DNA from: an uncultured Arthrobacter sp.
GTDB taxonomy: Bacteria > Actinomycetota > Actinomycetes > Actinomycetales > Micrococcaceae
Reading direction: 5' to 3'
DNA length: 64,000 nt
Assembly: GCF_947495145.1 (NCBI RefSeq)
Contig: NZ_CANLXP010000001.1
Span: 174,172 to 238,171, forward strand
The notes below the pieces were generated by a model. It was not told the origin of the DNA. It ran no database searches and was given only the letters and a program-made list of their open reading frames with translations. Below are positions 1 to 8,315 of this stretch, in pieces. Every line of letters begins with the position of its first letter. The stretch's first letter is position 1. The translations under genes were made by a program, and so were the position numbers.

Positions 1-1
1 A

Positions 2-352
2 GTGCCTCTGCAGCGTCAGGGTCGGGTGTTCGGATTTGCGATGGCGGTTGAGAGTGCGGCTGCCCCGATCACAGCTTTCCTCATCGCTCCACTGGCTCAA
101 TTCTGGATCATTCCCTATGCGCGCTCGGCGGAGGGGAGCGCACAGCTGGCACCGCTCTTGGGCGAGGGAATCTCACGGGGCATTGCGCTGGTGTTTCTGA
201 TAGCCGGCATCATCCTGATCGTGGCCGCGCTGCTCGCCTTCCTGACGCCGGTCTATCGGCGCGTCTCGGCGTCGTATGCGCGGGCAGCAGCAGAAGAACG
301 GGAAGCAAAAGCGACAGAAGACTCCGGCGCTAAGTTGACGGAGCTTTCGTGA
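2..352 (+). CDS. MFS efflux transporter, C-terminal part (cut by window edge)
   Basis: This is the last ~116 residues of a major facilitator superfamily permease whose upstream part lies outside the window. The piece starts with the cytoplasmic-loop motif GRVFGFAMAVESAAAPI, typical of DHA3-type drug exporters, and carries two hydrophobic helices (around residues 20-40 and 55-85). It ends in a charged Ala/Glu/Lys-rich tail facing the cytoplasm. The frame is open to the window edge, so the first visible start codon is not meaningful. The family exports small hydrophobic compounds by proton antiport; the substrate cannot be told. The next gene lies 21 bases downstream on the opposite strand (convergent). 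Confidence 0.75.
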   Translation: MPLQRQGRVFGFAMAVESAAAPITAFLIAPLAQFWIIPYARSAEGSAQLAPLLGEGISRGIALVFLIAGIILIVAALLAFLTPVYRRVSASYARAAAEEREAKATEDSGAKLTELS

Positions 353-373
353 CGCCCTGAGGTGGAGAAGCTG

Positions 374-574
374 CTAACCGGGGAACGGCATGAACGGCAC
401 GTCCGGCTTGCCGTCACCGTCCTTGTCGCCGTAGGCGCGCATCGCCAACTCGTCTGCCTTTTTCTCACTTCCGTGGACGTGGACGTAGCCCTCGCGGAAG
501 TCCTTTTGATGGGCAGATGCGGCAGCGGCCTGTTTGCGCTCGAACGCGGTGCCCTTTCGACGGAGGTTGAACAT
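374..574 (-). CDS. Small hypothetical protein with Asp-rich DxDGDG motif
   Basis: A 66-residue protein I do not recognise by name. It is probably real: an AAAGGAG ribosome-binding site lies 6 bases before the ATG, and the composition is protein-like. The first 20 residues are basic, the middle is polar (His, Lys, Glu) and the end holds YGDKDGDGKPD, which resembles a single EF-hand or dockerin-type calcium loop. There is no signal peptide or membrane segment, so it is likely cytoplasmic. It is convergent with the MFS gene and divergent from selO. Calcium binding is only an inference from the Asp spacing. Confidence 0.6.
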   Translation of the reverse strand: MFNLRRKGTAFERKQAAAASAHQKDFREGYVHVHGSEKKADELAMRAYGDKDGDGKPDVPFMPFPG

Positions 575-760
575 ATCCGGCTCCTTTCCCGTACCGCTTC
601 AACGGCTCCGGGCGGACGGCCCTCGCCGACATAGTCCCAACATACGCCCGGCCGGAGCGGAAAGCGATAACGAATAGGAGGCGGGGATCGGACATCCCGA
701 CGCAGGCACAGACACCCGGACGCAGGGAACAACCGCGGCAGAATCGCGGTTGTCCATAGG

Positions 761-2218
761 GTGAGTGTTTCTACTGCGCCAGCCATCACCCTCGATAACC
801 ACTTCGCCCGCCACCTGCCCGAGATGGGCGTGGCCTGGCAGGCTGCCGACGTGCCTGAAGCGGAACTGCTCGTGCTGAACGAGCAGCTTGCAGCGGAGCT
901 CGGTCTGGACTCCGGCTATCTGCGCACTCCCGACGGCGCCGGTCTGCTCACCGGCAACCTTGTTCCGGCAGGAGCAACCCCCGTCGCCCAGGCCTACGCA
1001 GGGCACCAGTTCGGCGGATACAGCCCCCGGCTCGGCGACGGACGTGCCCTCCTGCTTGGCGAAGTAGCGGATTCCGATGGAGGACTTCGCGACATCCACC
1101 TCAAGGGCTCCGGCCGCACGCCGTTCGCGCGTGGCGGTGATGGGCTTGCCGCCATCGGTCCGATGCTTCGCGAATACATAGTCAGCGAAGCAATGCATGC
1201 GCTTCGCATTCCCACTACCCGTTCGCTCGCCGTCGTCGCTACCGGCCGACCCGTTCAGCGCGAGGAGCTTCTGCCCGGCGCCCTCCTGACCAGGGTTGCT
1301 GCCAGTCACCTCCGTGTCGGTACGTTCCAGTACGCCCGGGCGACCGGCGACATCGAACTCCTGCGCCAAGTCGCGGATTACGCTATCGATCGCCACTATT
1401 CCGAGGCTGCGCAGGCACCCAACCGGTACCTCGCACTGCTCGAGTCGGTCATCAGCGCGCAGGCGTCGCTGGTCGCGCAGTGGATGCTGGTGGGGTTCGT
1501 GCACGGGGTCATGAACACCGACAACATGACGATTTCCGGCGAGACGATCGACTATGGTCCCTGCGCCTTCATCGACGCCTTCAACCCCTCCGCCGTCTAC
1601 AGCTCCATCGACACGATGGGCCGCTACGCCTACGCCAACCAGCCTGCCGCCGCCCATTGGAACCTCACCCGTTTCGCCGAGGCGCTGCTGCCGCTGCTTG
1701 ATGAAAACCAGGACGAAGCCGTCATGCTCGCCGAAGAAGCTATCGGCACCTTTCCCTCCCAGTACAGTGCTGAATGGTCTGCCGGGATGCGGATCAAGCT
1801 GGGCCTGGAGAACGACGACGACGACGCGGCCACTTTGGCCGGGAAGCTCCTGACACTGCTGGAGGAGAGCCAGGTGGACTACACGTCCTTTCTGCGCAGC
1901 CTCAGCACTGCAGCGCGCGGAAATGCGGAGCCTGCCCGCGACTTCTTCACGGACACGGCGCGGTTCGATGCTTGGTTGGGGGAGTGGCTTGCCCTGAAGC
2001 CCTCCGCCGAGGCCATGGACCGGGTCAATCCGATTTATATCCCTCGGAACCACCTCGTGGAGGAAGCACTTGCCGCCGCCGTCGACGGTGACCTGGAACC
2101 GTTGGGCAATCTTCTCGCGGCTGTAACGGCACCGTTTGAGGAGCGAGAAGGCTTCGAGCGTTACGCCGCGGGAGCGCCCGACGACTTCGGCTCCTACCGG
2201 ACCTTCTGCGGCACCTGA
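761..2218 (+). CDS. selO: SelO/YdiU family protein AMPylase
   Basis: A 485-residue protein of the SelO (YdiU, UPF0061) family, the usual bacterial length. The family has a pseudokinase fold that binds ATP upside down and transfers AMP to Ser/Thr/Tyr of targets; in other bacteria it acts in redox and stress responses. Hallmarks seen here are [17 protein letters not shown], the glycine-rich [16 protein letters not shown] and the metal-binding region [12 protein letters not shown]...DYGPCAFID. It ends FCGT, with a near-terminal Cys where eukaryotic homologues carry selenocysteine. The start is a GTG; the upstream CATAGG is a weak ribosome-binding site, so the exact start is less certain than the gene. 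It is monocistronic and convergent with the ArsR gene. Confidence 0.93.
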   Translation: MSVSTAPAITLDNHFARHLPEMGVAWQAADVPEAELLVLNEQLAAELGLDSGYLRTPDGAGLLTGNLVPAGATPVAQAYAGHQFGGYSPRLGDGRALLLGEVADSDGGLRDIHLKGSGRTPFARGGDGLAAIGPMLREYIVSEAMHALRIPTTRSLAVVATGRPVQREELLPGALLTRVAASHLRVGTFQYARATGDIELLRQVADYAIDRHYSEAAQAPNRYLALLESVISAQASLVAQWMLVGFVHGVMNTDNMTISGETIDYGPCAFIDAFNPSAVYSSIDTMGRYAYANQPAAAHWNLTRFAEALLPLLDENQDEAVMLAEEAIGTFPSQYSAEWSAGMRIKLGLENDDDDAATLAGKLLTLLEESQVDYTSFLRSLSTAARGNAEPARDFFTDTARFDAWLGEWLALKPSAEAMDRVNPIYIPRNHLVEEALAAAVDGDLEPLGNLLAAVTAPFEEREGFERYAAGAPDDFGSYRTFCGT

Positions 2219-2259
2219 GTTTCGCAGCGCCCCGATTGACTTGAGGAGGAACAGTGCGC

Positions 2260-2619
2260 TCAGTCGTGTACCGGCTCGCCGGTGACACGGTGATCAGCAT
2301 GGTTGAGGCCTTCCCTCACCAGCCGCGCAAGATGGCCGTCTGCGATGCTGTAGACCACGTTGCGTCCGTTCTTCCGGGTGGTCACCAGACCCGAGAAGCG
2401 AAGTTTGGCCAGATGCTGACTCACGGACGTTCGGGTTGCGCCGGTGCGTTCGACCAGGAAACTGACATCGCGGGATTCCTGGGAGAGCAGCCAAAGAATA
2501 TTCAGGCGGGTAGGGTCGGCGAGCATCCGGAATAGGGCGGCACCGACATCGAGCCGTGCTTCATCCGGCTCGTTCGGGTGAATCAGGCTTGGGTGCGGGC
2601 CGGTCGGTTCCTCGCTCAA
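2260..2619 (-). CDS. ArsR-family transcriptional regulator
   Basis: A winged-helix regulator of ~119 residues. It contains the ArsR/SmtB signature: FRMLADPTRLNILWLL (first helices), then the recognition helix region TGATRTSVSQHLAKLRFSGLV and the wing TTRKNGRNVVYSI. The family's metal-site ELCVCDL box is replaced by SRDVSFLVERTG with no cysteines, so metal sensing through that site is unlikely. I place the start at a TTG with AGGAG seven bases upstream; this box overlaps the stop codon of the MFS gene just upstream, implying translational coupling. A longer open frame exists but would run deep into that gene. It probably represses its own operon through the palindrome near 3881-3903. Confidence 0.82.
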   Translation of the reverse strand: MSEEPTGPHPSLIHPNEPDEARLDVGAALFRMLADPTRLNILWLLSQESRDVSFLVERTGATRTSVSQHLAKLRFSGLVTTRKNGRNVVYSIADGHLARLVREGLNHADHRVTGEPVHD

Positions 2620-2629
2620 CAGTGCACTC

Positions 2630-3858
2630 CTAGTCGGCAAACGACATTGCTGCCCGATCGGCCCGAGAGTCGGCAGGCCAAAGACGCAAAGCCGCGATGG
2701 CACCAAGTGTAGCGAGCGCCGCAAGGATGAAGGCTGCGGCCGGTTGGCCCGCGGCGGCGCCAACCCACCCTGCAACCGGGTAGGTGATGATGAAGCAGGC
2801 ATGCGAAAGGGAAAACTGCGCGGTGAAGAGGTAGGAGCGGGTGGAATCGCTGGCCGCGCGGCGCAGCAGCCTCGCGGACGGCGTGTTGATCATCGAGGTG
2901 CCCGCACCAAGAACCGCCCACAGCAGGAGCATCAGTGCCCACGGTGGTTGCATCATCGCGACGACTCCGGCAGCGCCCATGCCCGCGGCCACCACGATGC
3001 TGCCGCCAACCATCACGGTGCGGTCCGTCAAGCGTTCCAGCAGTGCCGGCGTCGTCAATGCCACAGCCATCGATCCGGCGCCATAGCAGGCCAGTGCGAT
3101 TGCCACCCCTGCGTTGGTGCCGTTGTAGAGGTCCCGGACGTAAACGACGGTATTCACGAGGACGAGCGCGGTGCCGCACGCCACAACGAGGTTCAGGGCC
3201 AGGAGCCCACGAAGCGAAGGTATCCGCAGAAAGATCCGCGATCCCAGGGCCGTGCGGTGGAGCAGGGAGCCGGTCCGGGCTGCCGGTGGGGAAGCAGGTA
3301 GCCGCGCGGCCAGCACCAGCAGGGCAGAGATGACGAACCCGACCACGGTGCCGATGAAGAGATTGGAATAGCTCATGATCACCAGCAGCGCAGCTGCGAG
3401 AACAGGGCTCACCAGCGATTCGAGGTCGTATGCCAGTCGTGAGAGGGACAACGCCTTCGTATAGTCGCGCTCCCGCGGCAGAATCACGGGAATTACCGAC
3501 TGAAACGCGGGGGTGAAGGTAGCCGAAGCCGCCTGTAGCACGAAGACCAGACATAGACCTGCCACATCTGGTCGACTAACGGCAGCATCAGGGCAACTAC
3601 TGCACGAATCAGGTCAGCCGTTATCAGGACGGCTTTCCTGGGAAGGTGCTCGACGACCGCGGCCATAACGGGCGCGACGAACACATAGGCCAGCATTTTG
3701 ATGGTCAGTGCCGTGCCCGGGACCGCCCCGGCCCGTCCTGCAGCGAGATCGAAAGCGAGGAGGCCGAGGGCCACGGTGAGCAGACCCGTGCCAAGAAGCG
3801 CGATCACCTGCGCGGAGAAGAGAATGCGATAGGCAGCCACGCGTAGAACTGTCAGCAT
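2630..3858 (-). pseudogene. MFS transporter interrupted by a one-base frameshift
   Basis: Two overlapping frames together encode one ~409-residue MFS exporter. The N-terminal part starts at the ATG at 3858 (MLTVLRVAAYRILF...) and runs through about three helices to VDQMWQVYV. The remainder (LVFVLQAASATFTPAFQ... to the stop at 2630) continues one base out of phase. Joining them needs one extra base near 3549-3556, inside a membrane helix. As read, the first frame ends after ~121 residues. The gene sits directly before its likely regulator (arsR) and behind a palindromic operator. A sequencing error or a genuine loss of function are both possible; the downstream frame shows no other lesion. Confidence 0.8.
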
Positions 3859-3864
3859 GAGACC

Positions 3865-3870
3865 AATGTA
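3865..3870 (-). promoter_or_regulatory. Candidate -10 box, leaderless MFS-arsR transcript
   Basis: TACATT read on the minus strand lies six bases before the ATG of the MFS gene, where no Shine-Dalgarno sequence is visible. This places a transcription start at or next to the ATG. It matches the same arrangement at several other genes in the window. Confidence 0.4.
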
Positions 3871-3880
3871 GCGCTTGAGT

Positions 3881-3903
3881 GCGCAAGTGTGCACACATTG
3901 CGA
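3881..3903. promoter_or_regulatory. Candidate ArsR operator palindrome
   Basis: The region has a palindromic centre GTGTGCACAC flanked by GCGCAA on the left and, after one extra base, TTGCG on the right, giving an imperfect inverted repeat of ~22 bp. It lies 23-45 bp upstream of the MFS start, overlapping the expected promoter of the MFS-arsR operon. The flanks also hold a direct repeat GAGTGCGCA (near 3876 and 3903). The position and symmetry fit an ArsR dimer site; binding by the adjacent ArsR is inferred. Confidence 0.45.
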
Positions 3904-4028
3904 GTGCGCAGACGAAACATTGACAATAATCAAGCGCACGGCGCAGCTGTCTTGGCGCACCCGGACAAGGACTTCCAGCTCAGCCTCGGCATTCCTATGG
4001 GGCTCATGCATGGTAGGAAGCTTGCTGA

Positions 4029-5942
4029 TTGAATGGGGAGATGACAGATGAGCCTGCCAAGCACGCGTCCACGCCGCTGGAGGACTACGCACTCCTGTCC
4101 GATCTGAGTACGGGGCCGCTGGTATCCCGGAACGGCAGTATCGACTGGCTATGCTTCCCCCGCTTCGATTCCCCCTCGGTTTTCGCTGCCCTGCTGGGAT
4201 CCCCGGAAGACGGCAGGTGGAAGGTTTCCGCCTCGGACGGCGAGGTGGTTTCCCGACGGTATCTGCCGCGTACGTTCGTCCTGGAAACGACCTGGCGCAC
4301 GCCCACCGGGAAGATGGTGGTTACCGACTTCCTGCCGCCCGGCGACGACCAGTCTGACCTGGTGCGCCGGGTGGAGTGCGTCGAGGGAACCGTGGAAGTG
4401 GAGCACGACCTGCGCATCCGATTTGACTATGCGCGGGCGAGGCCCTGGACCCGGCGGGTCGATCTCGAGAAAGTCGGCTCCTGCGGATTGCTGTCGGTTG
4501 CAGGGCCGGATGCGCTGCTGTTGACCGGACCGCTGCTGCACCCGCATGAGGCTCAACTGACAGAACCCCAGACCGGCATGGAGGACCGCCACGAAGCCTC
4601 CGCGGAGGGCCACGCAGACGATTACCAGGGTGCCGTCTCCAACCGGCTGAGCGGCGTCCTTCCGCTTGCAGCCGGAGAATCCGAAAGCTGGGTGCTTACC
4701 TGGCACCAGTCGCACGGGGGACTGCCAACGGCAGCAGACCCAGACAGAGCTCTGGAAGCGACGATTGCCTACTGGACGGAGTGGTCCTCCCGGGTTGAAG
4801 TACACGATCGACATGACGAGGCCGTACTGCGCTCGCTGATGGTGCTGCGTGCCCTCACCCACGGCAGAACCGGCGGCATCGTGGCCGCGGCCACCACATC
4901 CCTGCCTGAAGAGTTTGGCGGGTCGCGCAACTGGGACTACCGCTACACCTGGCTCCGGGACGCCGCCCTGACCATCGAGGCGCTCATTGCGCATGACTTC
5001 ACCGAAGGTGCGCTGCACTGGCGCAACTGGTTGCTGCGTGCGGTGGCCGGAGATCCGGATCAGGTACAGATCATGTACGGCATCGCCGGCGAGCGCCAGC
5101 TTCCGGAAAGCGAACTGGACCACCTGCCCGGCTACGAGAATTCAAAGCCGGTAAGAATCGGGAACGGGGCCGTGGGTCAGTACCAGGCCGACGTCGTCGG
5201 GGAAGTCATGCTCGCTCTCGCCGCGCTGAGGGACGCCGGGGCGGCCGAGGGAGAGTACTCATGGGGACTGCAAAAGAATCTGCTGCGCTTCTGTGAGCAG
5301 AACCTTGACCGGAAAGGTCATGGAATCTGGGAAATGCGCGGGGAAGCAGAGTTCTTCGTCCACGGGCGTGTGATGATGTGGGCCGCCTTCGACCAGGGTA
5401 TCCGGGCAGTGCGGCAGCACGGGCTGGAAGGGCCTGCAGATCGATGGGAGGAAATCCGGGACCGGCTCCGGGAAGAGATTATGGAGCGCGGATTCAACCC
5501 CGAACTCAACTCGTTCACGCAAACGTACTCGAACGATGAAGTGGACGCGTCCCTGCTGCAACTGCCTCACACGGGCTTTGTGGCCAGCGATGACCCTAAA
5601 ATGCTCGGTACGGTCGCCCGCATTGAGGAGCAATTGCAGGATGCGCACGGGCTCCTGCACCGATATCGCACCGCGTCCGGCCTCGACGGCCTGGAGGGCC
5701 ACGAATATCCATTCCTGATCTGCACGTTCTGGCTTGTGGAGCAGTATGCGGACAGCGGCCGTACGGAAGATGCAACGGCGTTGCTCGACCGGCTCACCGG
5801 CTACGCGAATGACCTCGGCCTGTACGCGGAAGAGTACGATCCGGTTAGCGGGCGGTTGGCAGGCAACTTCCCCCAGGCGTTCAGTCATCTAGGCTTTATC
5901 CGTGCCTCAGACGCTGTCAACAGGGCGCGGGTCCGGCCCTAA
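4029..5942 (+). CDS. Glycoside hydrolase family 15 protein (glucoamylase/trehalase-like)
   Basis: A 637-residue GH15 enzyme, the usual length for the actinobacterial group that includes mycobacterial trehalase. The N-terminal beta-sandwich starts with LEDYALLSDLSTGPLVSRNGSIDWLC. The C-terminal (alpha/alpha)6 barrel has SRNWDYRYTWLRDAA, the acid region GHGIWEMRGE and the base region LYAEEYDP, so the two catalytic glutamates appear present. Substrate (trehalose or alpha-glucans) cannot be fixed from sequence. There is no signal peptide, so it is cytoplasmic. The TTG start at 4029 has AGGAAG eight bases upstream; an ATG at 4041 is in frame but its purine box abuts it. It is divergent from the MFS-arsR operon. 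Confidence 0.88.
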   Translation: MNGEMTDEPAKHASTPLEDYALLSDLSTGPLVSRNGSIDWLCFPRFDSPSVFAALLGSPEDGRWKVSASDGEVVSRRYLPRTFVLETTWRTPTGKMVVTDFLPPGDDQSDLVRRVECVEGTVEVEHDLRIRFDYARARPWTRRVDLEKVGSCGLLSVAGPDALLLTGPLLHPHEAQLTEPQTGMEDRHEASAEGHADDYQGAVSNRLSGVLPLAAGESESWVLTWHQSHGGLPTAADPDRALEATIAYWTEWSSRVEVHDRHDEAVLRSLMVLRALTHGRTGGIVAAATTSLPEEFGGSRNWDYRYTWLRDAALTIEALIAHDFTEGALHWRNWLLRAVAGDPDQVQIMYGIAGERQLPESELDHLPGYENSKPVRIGNGAVGQYQADVVGEVMLALAALRDAGAAEGEYSWGLQKNLLRFCEQNLDRKGHGIWEMRGEAEFFVHGRVMMWAAFDQGIRAVRQHGLEGPADRWEEIRDRLREEIMERGFNPELNSFTQTYSNDEVDASLLQLPHTGFVASDDPKMLGTVARIEEQLQDAHGLLHRYRTASGLDGLEGHEYPFLICTFWLVEQYADSGRTEDATALLDRLTGYANDLGLYAEEYDPVSGRLAGNFPQAFSHLGFIRASDAVNRARVRP

Positions 5943-5978
5943 GCGACCATTTCCTTCAGGAGCGTGTTTACTCAGACC

Positions 5979-6755
5979 ATGGCAGATTCCTATTACCGAC
6001 CGCTCGGCGAAGGTCTGTTCGAAGCCACGGTTCACGCACAGGGGGCCTGGAACGCGCACGAGCAGCACATGGCGCCGGCCTCGGGACTGCTGGCTCACTG
6101 CCTTGAACAGTTCCAGCCGCGTGCAGAGCTGCAGATGGCACGGGTTTCGTACGAGATCCTCGGCCTTATCCCGCTGGATACCGTCGAGGTGGCAACCAGG
6201 ATGGTACGGCCGGGGCGAACCATCGAGTTGCTTGAGGCGGAGATGAACCACGGCGGGCGGACAGCAATCCGCGCCCGCGCCTGGCGGCTGGTCACCAGTG
6301 GTACGTCCGAAGTTGCAGCGCTTGAGGATGAGTTCATGCCGGGCCCGGACGACGGCGAGGACCATGATGCCGTTGCAGAGTGGCCGGGCGGCTATATCCA
6401 GTCGATCGAAGTCCGCAAGGTCGCGGGCCATCGCCCCGGCCGGGGCAGGGTCTGGTTGCGCACGCCGCATCCATTGGTGGAGGGCGAAGCGGTATCGGAT
6501 ACCACGCGGCTCATCGGGCTCATCGACACGGCCAACGGCATCGCCACCCGGGTTCCTCCGGGCGCCGGCAGTTGGGCGTTCCCGAATGTCGACCTTCAGG
6601 TGCACCTTCACCGCAAGCCCACGGGAGAGTGGCTCGGTCTCGATACCCGGGTGAGTTTCGGGCGGGATGGGATCGGGCTGACGTCGTCTGTCCTCCATGA
6701 CCTCGACGGACCATTTGGGCGAAGTGAGCAGATACTGACTTTGCGCAAGCTCTAA
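5979..6755 (+). CDS. Acyl-CoA thioesterase-like double-hotdog protein
   Basis: A ~258-residue protein that resembles the thioesterase-like superfamily with two hotdog halves. Visible features are YYRPLGEG near the N-terminus, HAQGAWNAHEQHMAPASG, RVSYEILGLIPLDTVEV in the first half and SWAFPNVDLQVHLHRKPTGEW with LDTRVSF in the second. The second half matches the usual substrate-pocket strand of these enzymes. The family hydrolyses acyl-CoA; the chain length is unknown. The start is uncertain: a GTG at 5964 is only one base from an AGGAG box, while the ATG at 5979 (chosen because it fits the family N-terminus) is 16 bases from it. It lies 36 bases after the GH15 stop and may be co-transcribed. 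Confidence 0.75.
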   Translation: MADSYYRPLGEGLFEATVHAQGAWNAHEQHMAPASGLLAHCLEQFQPRAELQMARVSYEILGLIPLDTVEVATRMVRPGRTIELLEAEMNHGGRTAIRARAWRLVTSGTSEVAALEDEFMPGPDDGEDHDAVAEWPGGYIQSIEVRKVAGHRPGRGRVWLRTPHPLVEGEAVSDTTRLIGLIDTANGIATRVPPGAGSWAFPNVDLQVHLHRKPTGEWLGLDTRVSFGRDGIGLTSSVLHDLDGPFGRSEQILTLRKL

Positions 6756-6761
6756 CCCCCC

Positions 6762-6829
6762 CCCGTTGAGTTGGCAGGACACGCCCCTAATCCGCGGCCA
6801 TAAGGGGCGTGTCCTGACAACTCAACGGG
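6762..6829. repeat. Long intergenic hairpin, repeat family copy 1
   Basis: A 27-bp inverted repeat (arms 6762-6788 and 6803-6829, one mismatch, 14-base loop) begins just after the thioesterase stop codon. The arms contain GCAGGACACGCCCCT, which recurs in the hairpin at 12141-12184. The sequence outside the core on the right is also similar between copies (CAACTCAACGGG versus CAAATGAACGAG). This fits a REP-type extragenic palindrome; the run of C before it and lack of a U tract make a simple terminator less likely, although it could stop or protect transcripts. Confidence 0.85.
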
Positions 6830-6939
6830 TGGGATGGGGGCCGCGGGGAATGGAGCGGGCACCGTCGTCGTTGGCCAACTGTGTAACCGCGCTCACAGCA
6901 CATCCGGCGCTGAGCGGTCGCAGGAAGAACGAGGACATC

Positions 6940-7224
6940 ATGCCCAAGGCAGTCTGGAACAATCAGGTAATTGCGGAATCCGACTCCACCGAGATGGTGG
7001 AGGGAAACCACTACTTCCCGAAGGGAAGCGTGAAGGACGAGTTCCTGCGACCGAGCGACATGCACACCACGTGCCCCTGGAAAGGGAAAGCGAGCTACTA
7101 CACCCTCGAGGTCGACGGCCAGAGCAACCCCGACGCCGCGTGGACCTACCCGGAGCCCAAGGAAGCCGCAGCGAACATCAGGGACCACGTGGCGTTCTGG
7201 CGCGGCGTAACCGTCACCGACTGA
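6940..7224 (+). CDS. DUF427 family protein
   Basis: A 94-residue single-domain DUF427 protein. It shows the family features: AVWNNQVIAESD, an early Glu plus HYFPKGSV, FLRPSDMHTTCPWKGKASYY and the closing AAANIRDHVAFWRG. The family folds as a small beta-rich barrel and its function is unknown. The ATG at 6940 follows a weak AGGA four bases upstream and matches the usual family start; the open frame extends upstream into the hairpin repeat and was not used. An aldo/keto reductase follows 48 bases later and may be co-transcribed. Confidence 0.85.
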   Translation: MPKAVWNNQVIAESDSTEMVEGNHYFPKGSVKDEFLRPSDMHTTCPWKGKASYYTLEVDGQSNPDAAWTYPEPKEAAANIRDHVAFWRGVTVTD

Positions 7225-7272
7225 GCAACCGAAGCAGCAGCACGTAACGATCCACAAAACTAGGGAGTACTA

Positions 7273-8301
7273 ATGGAGTACAAAAACCTTGGCAGCAGCG
7301 GTACAGCGGTCTCGGCGTATGCGCTGGGCACGATGACGTTCGGCGCGGAGGCCGACGAAGCGACGTCGCATGCCATTCTTGACGACTACGCCGACGCGGG
7401 CGGTAACCTCATCGACACCGCAGACGTCTACACCGCCGGGGCCTCCGAGGAAATCATCGGACGCTGGCTGGCGAAGAGCTCGTTTGCTTCCGACATGATC
7501 ATCGCTACCAAGGGCCGATTCCCGATGGGGAAGGGCCCCAACGATCTCGGTCTTTCCCGCAGGCACCTGCGGCTGGCGCTGGACGCCTCGCTGAAGCGCC
7601 TCAATGTGGACCACATTGATCTGTACCAGATGCACTCCTGGGATCCGCATACTCCGCTGGAGGAGACGCTCGGATTCCTGCACGACGCCGTCGGCGCCGG
7701 CAAAATCAGCTATTACGGCTTCTCCAACTACACCGGTTGGCAGCTCACCAAGGCCGTAGGTATTGCGAAGGAACGGGGTTGGGATTTGCCGGTCACCCTC
7801 CAGCCGCAGTACAGCCTGCTGGTGCGTGGAATCGAGTCGGAGATTGTCCCGGCAGCGCTCGACGCAGGTCTGGGCCTCTTGCCCTGGTCCCCGTTGGGCG
7901 GGGGCTGGCTCACCGGCAAGTACAAGCGCGATACTGCGCCCGAGGGCGCAACACGGCTCGGTGAGAACCCCGAGCGCGGCATGGAGGCGTGGAAAAAGCG
8001 GAACGGGCAGGAGCGCACCTGGGCGATTATCGACGTCGTGCTTGGGATTGCGGAAGCACGCGGGGTCAGCGCATCCCAGGTGGCGCTGGCGTGGGTTGCG
8101 CAGCAGCCCGCTGTCACCTCGGTGATCCTCGGTGCAAGGACCACCGAGCAGCTCGCCGACAACCTTCAGGCGGCGACGCTCACACTGAGCCAGGAGGAAG
8201 TGGCCCGCCTCTCCGAGGTCAGTGCCCCGGACCTCGCCGACTATCCGTACGGAACCCCCGGCGTGGAACAGCGAAGCCGCAACATCAACGGCGGCCGCTG
8301 A
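7273..8301 (+). CDS. Aldo/keto reductase
   Basis: A 342-residue NADPH-dependent aldo/keto reductase with a TIM-barrel fold. The catalytic set is visible: Asp and Tyr in NLIDTADVYTAGASEE, Lys in ATKGRF and His in YQMHSWDPHTPLEE. The coenzyme end has GVSASQVALAWVAQQP and SVILGART. It resembles the YajO/IolS-type family that reduces various aldehydes and ketones; the natural substrate is unknown. An AGGGAG box lies five bases before the ATG. It follows the DUF427 gene by 48 bases and precedes the lipoate-ligase-like gene by 14 bases, suggesting one transcript. Confidence 0.9.
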   Translation: MEYKNLGSSGTAVSAYALGTMTFGAEADEATSHAILDDYADAGGNLIDTADVYTAGASEEIIGRWLAKSSFASDMIIATKGRFPMGKGPNDLGLSRRHLRLALDASLKRLNVDHIDLYQMHSWDPHTPLEETLGFLHDAVGAGKISYYGFSNYTGWQLTKAVGIAKERGWDLPVTLQPQYSLLVRGIESEIVPAALDAGLGLLPWSPLGGGWLTGKYKRDTAPEGATRLGENPERGMEAWKKRNGQERTWAIIDVVLGIAEARGVSASQVALAWVAQQPAVTSVILGARTTEQLADNLQAATLTLSQEEVARLSEVSAPDLADYPYGTPGVEQRSRNINGGR

Positions 8302-8315
8302 GGGGTCTGACGTAC

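Noticed and set aside
599-2053. 484-codon open frame antisense to selO
   Set aside because: It is a high-GC shadow of selO, with low-complexity composition and no ribosome-binding site; selO has clear family motifs.
2266-2288. GTGTACCGGC/GCCGGTGACAC inverted repeat at the end of arsR
   Set aside because: It is inside coding sequence, imperfect and without a T tract; it could be a weak terminator but is not convincing.
3493-4092. Reading the two MFS frames as two separate genes
   Set aside because: Each has only part of the helices of one transporter, and they join by a single base shift in the middle of a helix.
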